The translations under genes and the position numbers were made by a program. From contig NC_049981.1 of assembly GCF_000003815.2 (NCBI RefSeq), forward strand, positions 13,512,153 to 13,576,152: a stretch of DNA of 64,000 nucleotides, read 5' to 3'. The stretch comes from Branchiostoma floridae (lineage: Eukaryota; Chordata; Leptocardii; Amphioxiformes; Branchiostomatidae). Positions 37,401 through 49,400 of the stretch are shown piece by piece (positions within the stretch are counted from its first letter, which is position 1; every line of letters begins with the position of its first letter). The notes beneath the pieces were generated by a model, which saw only the letters and a program-made list of their open reading frames with translations, was not told where the DNA came from and made no database searches.

Positions 37401-40400
37401 ACCCGAATGTGGCACGGATTTTGCACATGCTTCATTCCGGCTGGTTCTGCTTGATTTCTGCTAATGTGGTTTCAGTGTGAAGGCCCTATTAAAGATTGTG
37501 ACAGGAGAAGAAGAAAGAAAGAAGCAGAAACATTACGAATACAGTATTTCAGCCATACCTGTGGTATGGATAAAATAAGTACATGTTAGATGCCTTACCA
37601 GCCGCACAGTTATGTCCAGTCCAGTCCAAAACGAGCCCGTCAACACAGGAACAGCTGTAACTTCCTGCAGTATTGGTGCAGGTCTGGGCACAACCGCCAT
37701 TCAGAATGGAGCACTCATCAATATCTACAAACAATCATCAAAACAGTAAGAGGTAACGTTAAGAGATATTGTTTCTCCCGGGACATTTTTTACGAAGAAG
37801 GATAGCACAAGACGAAAGCAAAGAGTATTCAAGTGTGGGAGCTGCCAGTAATTATCTTTTGACATACTGTTGAAGGAAACGTTTTCTCGGATACTCCTTT
37901 AACTCCCATTTCTACTTGTTTCCCTTTGTACCTTGGCAGATAAGATCCGTGTCTGTCCATGATCCATCTGCAGTGCATGTTCTGACAATGACATGACCAG
38001 AAATGACGTGATATCCCGGGGAACATGGGTAGTAGCAGCTCTGCCCCAGCAGATAAGGACAGTTGCACACGGGTCCCATAGTGTTGGCTTGGGTCGGTGG
38101 GTCAAAACACACTCCTGGTAGTCCATCTAAATAGAAACAGAAATCCAAAGAAGCCTTTGCCAATAAATGGGCCATTGGGGTTCAAAACGTGGGTGACAGA
38201 AATACATTTCACTCTTTTGACAACGAACTACTTTTAACATTGATGAGAATTAAACCGCGAAGCCTCAACGGAAATGGATGGGATCTTACTCGTTACTGTC
38301 CGTAAGGCAGTGTCGTAAGACTATGGAACGTTTCAAGATTGCAAGACAAACATCGACAATTTGTATTACATGTGGATATGAATGTATGTTCTGTATGTTC
38401 CTTTACCTGTTGGTATGAACGCCTCCACAATAGCTGGTCCTGTATATCTAGCACTTTTGTCCTCCACAAACCAACATGGAGTCGTTCCTTTCTGAGTGAT
38501 CATGGCGAAGGACTCTCTTTCCCCTATAATTATGGCATGTTAAAATATATATTCAACCCTGCGAATCATAAATACAAAAAACTCTGGGCGATACAAATTT
38601 GTGCTTCATCATTAACAAAGTTACCAATTCATATTGATCATGAGGACTTGGCCGAATCGAATAATGGAAATTATTTGTCCCGTTATGTGCGTGAAATGGT
38701 TTTTATAATTTTATAAAGCAAGAGATTATGCACCTAGTCTAGTTGTTGTAGATCCATACGGTGCCAAATTGGGTTCGTTGTCTACGTTGGTATTGCCGTC
38801 GTCCGAAACAACGATAACTATGATCCGTCCCTACGGCCAAGTGGAATGAGGGTGAATGATACAGGTTTAGGCCACTCTTTAATGATTAAGGACGTATTGT
38901 ATGAATAAGGACTAAACATCAAGTCCATTCTTTTCCAGGCTTGTTCACCTCAAGTGAGACTGTAAGAGACAATTATTGCCATGGCCACAAGGACGCTTGG
39001 CCCCTTACCCCGACCATGCTCCCCTTACCCTGGGGAGCAGATCCTCTGGCAAACATGAAACTCTGATTGACCAGGGAGGCTATTGGGTGACATGTGGCCA
39101 CAGTTTTTTTTTTAGAACAAGTGAATATCAATGCGCGCGCAGATGTCATCAATAAAATAAAGTCAGTGTGGCCTTGGCAGACATAAAATATTACGCCACG
39201 TGCACGGCAAACAGTCGTCGTCCCATTGACTTCAGAATAATGTAAGCTTATACCTTCACATTGTAAAATGTACACATGATAGTATTTGCTGTCACATGTA
39301 ATATTTTATCATGTTTCCAATGACAACATGATAGTATTTGCTGTCACATGTACTATTTTATCATGTTTCCAATGTCTTATGTGGAAAAATCGTGAAATCT
39401 ATGTGACAAGATAGAAAGACAAGAGACAAATAGACCCTTTTTCGGACTGCACAATTCATCAACTTACCTCTGCAACGCCTTGCAGAAAAGTTGTCAGGTT
39501 TTGTGCTGCGGCGACACCTCTCTTCTGGGTGTTAAAAACTGTTTGGTTTTCTACTTCCCCCGTTCGTTCATTCAAAATGAACACCTGATGTCCGCCCGTA
39601 GAGCCGCCCATAGAATCTGACGTGTAAGAAAAATGCCAATATGAACCTTAGATACCTTACATTTGAAGCAAATTTCGTACTTTTTGTGCCTTTATTGGGG
39701 AAATAGATCAGCATATTTGATATGGTTCCAGATTTTATCACATGCAAACGCCACATATCCTTAAAGCACCTCTGAATGGTGACGGGGCCGAAGGACGCCA
39801 TGAATTTATTGCAATTTTTTAACTACTTCTTACCGAGTGACTTTTTATTTTTGATTAAGTGTACATGTCGAATAAAAGAACGAAACGACGGGAACTATTC
39901 CTTGATAATGGTTATTGTTGTACAGCTGAACATTATTTCAAGTTTATCTTTTTGTGTTGGAAATTTATGGCTTAAGTCCATCTTCAGATTGTCTACAAGG
40001 ATTTCTTAGATACCTACAATGCTATATTTCAAATTTGATAACCGCCCTTCCGAACTGTGACTGATGGCGAATAGCACAACAGTTTTACCAACTTAAGGAT
40101 AAGAACCCCCAAGAATTCTACGTTCATCATTTTATCGACGTAAAAATGATTAAAACTTGAATCCATCGGCGGCCATTTTAGAGCACAGCAGGAACATATT
40201 TTGTGTGTGTAACTGATACATGCACAATGTACTCCAACGTGGCTCAAATGGCATCCCATGAAATGAATTATACTTACATATATCTTGTCCGTTAATGATG
40301 ATATACGTTGTACCACCATAAGCGAAACATAGATCATTGTAAGCACTAGATCGCGCCAGTACGGTAAAACCCTTTCGGACTGTGAAAATAAAAGTTACAT

Positions 40401-43400
40401 ATCGTTAAGGCACAGTGCCCAATCCAAAACACCGATCAGTCTATATGCATAAGATAAGTCAGCCTGAAGGACGATTAAAAGTGATACAATATGAACCTAC
40501 GTACGTTTAAACGAGTCTTAAACTCAGATGAGGGTGTTATTTTTCGCTAGACATTAATGTTAGGAACTGACAAAATGCATAATTCTTTACATTATACGAT
40601 AACGTACCCAGTAGTCCCACATACATAAAAATCATTCAGTATTCTGTTAAACTCCCCAACTACTCAATGTGTCTGACATGGACTGACACAAGTTAGGTTA
40701 CAAAACCATTTTGAAGGGCGATGTACTAAAAACTCAACTTGTAATGGGTGATTTGAACAATCAGCTTCCTTGGCGTGCATATCGCCCCTCATTTATGCCG
40801 ACAATATCTATAATAGCGGATGCGCCTATGCGTATAGGAAATACATGGGTACGGTCTGCATGGGTTTGGCGAGTGTCATTGTTGTACAAACATACATTGC
40901 GTATTTCAATGCTATGCACGATGCGTCATATATAAGAGGTTACAAAAAAATTGAAATACACAAGAAAAAGACATGGCTAACATTGAATAGTCTCTTAGTC
41001 ACCATAACGGACTGTGAAAATAAGAATAACATACGAATCAGGCCCAGTGTCAAAAAGATAGATATTATGAAGATCGTGCCAAGTGTTAATAATTAATACC
41101 TGGATTTATTTGACACATGAAATGGTGCTTTCCGCTACATTCACCATCATACCAGAAGCGCTCCTTCCAACAGGTAGCATATACGCAGTCTTCATCACCA
41201 CCCTTGTTATTCGGCTCACTTGGTTGCCAGTTGGTATAATCGCCTGACGTCAGTGTTTGGCCATCCTCAAATACCCAATGGCCCTCGGTGCTGACGTCAG
41301 TCAACCCAATCCAGCGTCCATTATGCCCTCCCAGACTGAAGAGAAAAGTGTCTGTCGCATTGTCTTTGGGCATGGCTAACAGACCACCGTCTTCGGCACA
41401 CCTCTGTCTTGCTTCGTCGTAAGTCTTCTTTTCAAAAAAGTTCTTGTAGCAAACTCCGTTAAAGTTGATGTAGTCGGACAGTGGACACCCTGTGGAGGAA
41501 GATGATTCCTAACGTGAAGATTTTGATGATTAATTCAAATCGATTTACCGCTGGACCCGGTGCATTATTTCCATGCGGTGTTCAGCAATGTAACGTTATG
41601 CGTCCAAGGTTGGCCTAGCGCCCGTAAAAGGAGAAAATATCAACAGATGTCTTACCAGCCGCACAGTTATGTCCAGTCCAGTCCAGTTCGAGCCCGTCAC
41701 TACAGGAGCAGTTGTAACTTCCTACGGTGTTGGTACAGGTCTGGGCACAGCCACCATTCAGAATGGAGCACTCGTCAATATCTACAAGGAATTATCAGAC
41801 TTTTCAAATATAGGAAGAGTAAACATGGTTCCTTCTGGAACGTATACGCCATTGTCAGGAAGTATACCGTTAGAAGATAAAGATTTTTTAATGTAGGAGT
41901 TTCATGCTGTCAAGCTAAGTTTTCTTGTTGAATATTCCTCTAACTCCATTTCTAGTTGTCTTCCTTTCATACGTATACCTTGGCAGAAAAGATCTGTCTC
42001 TGTCCATGATCCATCTGCAGTGCATGTTCTGACAATGGCATCACCGGAAATGACGTGATATCCCGGGGAACATGGGTAGGTGCAGTTCTCCCCCAGCAGA
42101 TAAGGACAGTCACACACAGGTCCGGTAGTGTTGGCTTGGGTCGGTGGGTCAAAACACACTCCTGGAGATCCATCTAGATTGAGACAGATATTCTACATCG
42201 TTTAACGAATTATGAGCCATGGGGTCCAACACTGAGCGGCAACAAAAGAAATGTTTTACTCTTTTGATAACTGAAAACTGATTAGAAATAAAACCCGATC
42301 AGGAAACGGAAAGAATCTTCTTCATCACCGATCATGTGGTATTGTTCGTTATATATAGAATAGGAAACATCACACCATTACAGGGCAAACATCAGCGATC
42401 TGTAAGGCTGCATGCACTGTGTGTTTTCTTATACCTGTTGGTATGAACGCCTCCACAACAGTTGGTCCTCTTCCTGGAGCATTCTTATCTTCCACAAACC
42501 AACATGGATTCGTTCCCTTCTGAGTGATCATGGCGAAGGACTCTCTTTCTCCTATAATGGGTATCAGAATATATTCAACTCTACGAAGGCATGCTTGTAA
42601 ATATGAGCAGGTCTCGGTGATTCCCACGAAAACATGTTTACAGATAACTATGAACCATCTACACTGTGGACCTGAAATTGAACCTGTTCGTCCATGCAGC
42701 AAAATTCAAGTTTCAAATTTAGCAGAAAAACTTGTTATTAGCCTTCAACAAATAGCAATGTAGACTTTAAAAAACGAAAAGATCAATTTCTTTCTCCCTG
42801 AGTTGAAAATGTGATAAGAGGATTGATTAACAAGGCACCTATTCGAGTCATTGTAGTTCCGTACTGTGCTAGATTGGGTTCGTTGTCTACGTCATAATCG
42901 CCGCCTTTGTCATGAATGACGATGACTATGATCCGTCCCTAGCACCAAACGAAATGAACAGTGGTGATGCAGAATTAAAGGCTTAATAGTAGTTCTATAA
43001 CAACAAACGGAAAGTCAGAATGAGGCTAATTCATACTTTCCAATTGATAACGATGCAAATTACAGCATTTTCTGTCGCTTTTTGCGTTTCCAGAAACCAC
43101 CAACAAAGTTGCGTTTTGTAGGGAATATGCAAGCTATGTGACAAGATAAGGCTAAGAAAATAGAATGTTTTATTCGAGTGCAAAATTTATCAACTACTTA
43201 CGTATGAGACTCCTTCCAGATAAGCTGCCAGGTTTCGTGCGTATCTGACGCCTCTGAAGGTGTCAAAAGCCTCCTTGTTTACCACTTCCCCCGTCCGTTC
43301 ATTCAGAATGAACACCTGATATCCACGATGACGACCTGACGTGTATAGGAAAAATTATGAAATGTATTGAAGAGCTCTTATTTGAATATTACTACGTGCA

Positions 43401-46400
43401 TTTCTTCATTCTTGAAATTAACGATATGTTTTAATGGCCACACAATTTGCTCCAATATTGCTCAAATAATTTTACACGAACAAAGTATACATACGTTTCT
43501 TAATGATGCTCTTTTGTCCGTTACTGGTGATATACGAAGCACCATAACGATCGTAACATGGATCGTAAATAGAGATAGATCGCGCCCGTACGGTAAAACC
43601 ATTTCGGACTGTGAAAATAAAAGTCACATACTGTTCAGGCACAATGTCAAATGCAAAAAACATCTTAAATGATAAGTTAGCCTGAAGGACGATTACAAGT
43701 AACACAATAAGATGGTACGTATGTTTAAAGACAGTGAACACGGTATATATATTTTAAACGAGTCCGATAGACTTAAAAACATAACATCTGAATAAGGAAT
43801 GTATACATAAATATTTGCAACAAAGTACTTACTAGAACAGCTATGTTTGTCCTCGTCCAGTACGAACCCTTCACTACAGGAACAGTTGTAACTGCCTACA
43901 GTGTTGGTGCAGGTCTGGCTGCAGTTGCCATTTAGAGTGGAGCACTCGTCAATATCTAATTATAAGAGTTGAGATTTATCGTTAGGGTTACTGCTTGCTT
44001 TCAACAAACTTACTTATGCCCAAACCTTTGAGTAGATTATGATATTGTTATGATTATTTTGTACCTTGGCAGAAGATATCCGTATCTGCCCATGATCCAT
44101 CTGCAGTGCATGTTCTGACGATGACATCACCGGAAATGACGTGATATCCCGGGGAACATGGGTAGGTACAGTTCTCCCCCAGCAGATAAGGACAGTCGCA
44201 CACAGGTCCGGTAGTGTTGGCTTGGGTCGGCGGGTTAACGCAAACTCCTGGAAATCCATCTAAATAGAGACAAAAGTGTAGACTAGAATCCACAGAGTAA
44301 CAAAAAAGTTTTGAATAATTCTCCTATCCTATTCATCCAAGACCTCCACACTCAGTGACAAGATTTTTGCCATGTCCAGTATCATCCGATGTTGCAACAG
44401 TTTGTCATTCAATATTTCTACCAGGTCCTATCCATAAAATGTTTTTCTCAGATGCAATGAGTTGGTGGCATAAGAACGGCCAACTCTTACAGTACTGGTA
44501 CGTAATGAAAGTGCAGATAGTCCTCACCTTCTGTACAGTTGAACCTAAAGACCCCGAGAACATACATGGTCTTGTAGCCTGCTAGCGTGATGTCATCAGT
44601 TACCGGTTGAGGGTCTGTCCAGGACATGAAGGGTTCGGCATCCCCACTTCTGCCCACACCAACACTTCCGCCCTTCGACCAACAAATCCAGAACCTCCGA
44701 AACTCAGCAGCTGATATGATATCTGTGCATTTCAGTAAAACGAGCCACACAATAAAGTAAAAAGGTGAGGATGTAGGTATTTTAGATTTCTTTCATTTAT
44801 CAGCTATTCGTCCCTTGAGGGAGTTAAAGACGCTTTATACATTATCATCAGGAAAGAGAGAGAGAGAGAGAGATACTATAGATATATTCAATTGTACTGT
44901 TAATTAGGAAAAAACTTCTTGAAGAAGGATATATGCAACATATGTTACTTGGAAAGAGTTTATGAAATCATATAGATTATTATGCAAACAGGAGACTTCC
45001 TTGCTTATCTATAACGAGCGACGAGCTCAAACTCATAATAAAGGTAAACGATTTAGTTCATAATTTTGACATAGGAAAGTTGTGTAGATGTGAACAACTG
45101 AAGTCACCTATTATGCCAATTGATTTACCAATAACAATACTTGGTATTGCTGAACTATGGAATAACATTTATTTGTTGTTGTTGTGGGAACTTGCTATTG
45201 CAGCGTTTCTCCTCACCTGGTGTGTTCTGCGTTGCAACGACAGTGACATCGTAGTGCGAGACTCTCCCAATGTCGGACTGGTCGGACTGCCCCGGTCCCG
45301 ACCGGAGGATGACGCGATACCCGTCATGGTCCAACGTGTCCAGCCGGATGACGCAGATCCCAGTGGTGTTGAGCTTGAGCTCGAAGATGAAGGGGGAGGT
45401 AATGACCATTGGCAGATCCCACTCCAGATTGTCAATGATATCTAAACTGTCTCTCTGCTTCGTGATCGAACATGGCGCTGGGTTGGGAAATATAGAGAAT
45501 ATTTCTGACAGTTACATCTGGAATCCACCATTTAGGAAAAAAAATTGTATAGCGAAGAAGCTGGACATAATTGGCTCATTCTCATTGAAATGTAAAAAAT
45601 GCTGTGGCCTTCCTTCACGACTTGACATGGAGCGAATCACAGACAACAACACTCCTTCCTTGATTTTCCAACAACCCCTGTAATGTTCTACAAAAGGTTC
45701 ACCACAAAAATCGTATGGGCTGGTGGCTTGGAAGAAATTATAGCCACGGGTGGGATTCCACACCCTAAAAAATGGCTGCCGCCTGAGCAGACACGAAGAA
45801 TTTAAATAGTTGTCAAAAATGTAATTAACAATTCAGTTCCCAGAATGATTGCTCGGCAGGTGAAACCAGCTACCCAGGCCCTCTGACCGATCACGTCAGA
45901 TCGCTCCCGTCATTGATCTTGGAGGCTGTGTAAGGGGGTTTATGCCTGTCGCCAAATTCGGTACCAAACGTTGCCACCACGAGTGAGACGGTTGCCACGA
46001 CTATATTAGCCATGTATAAGACTAAAAATCGCCGTTTTGTGACGCTCTATAGTTTTTCTGGCTTTCTAAAGAAAAAAGGAAGGGTTGTTGACTGTCATTT
46101 GTAGCCCGCCTTGCTTAACTGAATATTGTATAAAAAATTACTGTAACAAATGTTACCATTGTTTGATGTTATTTATCTCACCTGGATACCGGTAACGTTT
46201 GTTACATGCCCTGAAATACATAACCTATGGGTAAAGAAATTATAAGTTGCCCTTTTTGGCTATGCGCAAAAGAGGAATTTTCCTAAACAATTATGCAGTT
46301 TTGACTGAAAAATGAGCTGTTTTATTTTCGAACCAAAAATCGCCATTTTTTACATTTCAATGAGAACGAGTGAATTGCTCCAACTACGCAAATATGTCAG

Positions 46401-49400
46401 TCCAAATGATTCGATATTGTTAATTTTTCATTGTTTTGTTTGTTTGTTTCCTGTGAGGTAAAGTGCCTCAAAGCGTAACACTCCAGTATTATACGGAATC
46501 AATTTGTGGCTATTGCTGCCTCTTCTTATAGTTTCATCGACTGAAGTGTCACCATCAGATGATTGATGCTCTGTAACACCATTCTGGTCTTTCTTTTGTC
46601 CTATCTTGCTAGGCATAACTGTAATAGCTATAGAGCCATGAACTGTAAGTTGAGGCACACCCAAGCCCCAAATTGATAGCTCGAAACGCGTACGTGCACA
46701 ATTTGACATTAGCAGGACGTTGCGGATGTTGTTTCTTTTGCGAAAAAAGATAAACAGACCACATATGGTCTATCGTTTCCCCGTAGCCTGTCTTGATTAT
46801 TTTGTGGAGAAAAAGTGATATTGCTGGTACCCCTGATCTTTTGACGAGGAAAAAGTGTCGTACCTCATTAGACATTACTTCATGCATTAGCGACGGGTAA
46901 GTTTTGAACACACCCAAAATAAATGGTAGCATATCAAGTCATCTGTAGTTTGGTTTATATGTGTTATATGTCAAACACCATAGCAGTACATTAGATACGT
47001 GTTTTTTTCAACTTGTATTTTAAATTCAAACTCAATTTTGTTGCTAGAACACAAGACAAAAGCAGTACGTTCATTGCACGATCAATTGCTATTTCTTTCT
47101 CTGTAAAATTCCACGGCATTCATCACAAATAAACAGAAACGTTGTTCACGTGTCTACTAAGTTACCATTCGATAACCATTCAAGTACAAATTTTGATATC
47201 ATAAAAGTCGACAAATTTTAATATCATAAAAGTATTTTTTTGATGATACGTGTATAACCCACGCACAGATAAGAATGATACAGAAGGTGATCCTGGAGAC
47301 AACGCCATGCTATGAAGTCATCCGACATCTATGGACGTTATTGGTCGTCTTACTCCAAAAATAAGTACAAATGTTTGCTTCAATTGCGAATGATTTAAAT
47401 TTGTAGTTTTGTTTGTGGTCTCTATTTCTTTCGTATAACAAGCAAACCATCAAAATCTATACTATATGACGCGAATGTGTGGTGTGGGTTCTGTAATATT
47501 ATTCATTTTAATGTTAAACTAGTATTGTATAAAACTGCAATTCAGCCCTTTGTGCTGATACGAAACTGCAATTCAGCCCTCTGTACTGATTTTTTTTTCA
47601 AATTCAATAATTAAGAATAAAACCATTTCTCTGTCTGTCTGTCTCTCTCTCTCTGATCCCTCTCTCTGTCCCTCTGTAATATCCACAAGATGCGGCTCTT
47701 TTAAAACACGTCACCTCCAGAAGGTCGTCCCGAGCCCAAGCTATTTTGCAATGTTTGTCATCTCCTATACATGTTAATATAATGTCATGTCAGCCTCATT
47801 TTATGTTTGTATCATATGAAGCATATGCTCGACATTATTCTGATGTCTCTTTTGTCCCAAGTTGTCAGGCAAAACTGTTAAGTGTCGCCATCCGTAAGTT
47901 GAGACACACCCAACATGCATACATGCATTTATTTAATAGATAGAAACGTCACTTTTTAGACATAGGATGGGCGTTGTGGATTAATTTTTTCTATCTTAAA
48001 AATGAGACAGTTGAACCACAATATAGTTGTTGACATGTGGTTTATAATGGTTTTGAGATCATGTTAATTTATTTTCTGAAACAGAATGTAAAAGGGCCGT
48101 TACCTCTGACCTCTTGTCGTACCTCATTTAATACACATTGGTTCATGCGTCAGTGACGGGTATGTTTTGGACACACCCAAATGTCAGCATATCAAGTTAT
48201 ATGCTCTTTTGGTTATATTTGATATGTTATATATCATAACGATTAACTATGATCACTTCGAGTCGTGTTATAACTGATCTTTATATATGATAGTTGCTGT
48301 CTGGACATGTGAGAGCCTTAAATATTGCAACATGACTAATGCAGTTTATTCCTGAAAAATATAACATCATGTACATAACAAACATAAAGAACCCAAAATG
48401 CTAGGGTGAAATGACTTGCAGACCAAAGCTATAATATGCCGTAACCTTGTGAGCTATCAGGATCCACTACGGTACAAAGAAAGATAAAGATTAACTGGGA
48501 AGTGTGTGTACAACTAAGAAAGAGGTGTTAGTGTCACTAAAATCAAAACAGATATAATGTGGTTGTCACCCGAAGACAGACGAAAAATGTCCACCATAAA
48601 GCTTAATAAAGCATTTCACGTACCAACTACTAACGTTACGTTTTTGGTATCAGCTCAGACAAGAACAAGAAATAGTGCAGTGTCATGTCTGTAAGTGCCA
48701 GATAAAATCAACTTAGGATTGGGGGTGCCCAAATATTCGTTTTTTTCACGAGCCACTTTAGAGAGGACACGTTACTATCAAGTGCTGAATAGTGGATACA
48801 TCGTCACTTAACGCTTGCAGCTAGATATGCAAAGGCTATGTGTGACAAGTCGTTCACTGTATATATGACCAGCTGCTGCCGCGCCCGGTGCCTGCGAAAT
48901 TGGTGCCTACCTGCCTAATAAGTGCCTAGGCCAGGGACTGGCCCCTGGCCCCCCTCCGTTAGCAGTTTCCAGGCTGCGATTCTTCGCACTTGTCTCCGCG
49001 AACTTGATACTCTGTCCGATATCCTTTGCGATTTGGTCCCTCCATCTCTTCGGAGGTCTCCCCCGTGGCCTTGGTTTATGAAAATCTTGCAAGTATGGTT
49101 TGTGGACCAGTGTGTTTGGTGGTCTTCTCACAACGTGACCAAACCACCTTAGCCTTCTGAGTCCGATGGTATCGACAATGGAGTTTTAAATTCCCAGTCT
49201 GGCTCTTATTTCCTCATTCGGAATACGGTCACGGAGTGAAACACTGAGAATCGCCCTTAGGCATCTCATTTCGAAGGCTAACAGGAGACTCTCATCAGAC
49301 TTTTTTAGAGTCCAAGTTTCACATGCATAAGTGGCAATAGAGAGTATAGGTGCTTGAAAAAGACGCTTTTTAAGACATCTACTGAAACCCAAACTGTTTT

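Larger units (their letters stand above)
36000..42560 (-). repeat. Tandem duplication of exon cassettes inside the polycystin gene
   Basis: The segment from about 36.0 to 38.5 kb and that from about 41.0 to 42.6 kb are colinear duplicates. They share the CLECT exon, EGF exon (both 126 bp), sushi exon (both 195 bp) and last ILEI exon (both 117 bp). Intron sequence is also kept: about 100 bp after the CLECT exon match at 35985-36085 and 40980-41080 (TCTCTTAGTCACCATAACGG). Intron conservation means the duplication is recent. Confidence 0.85.
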
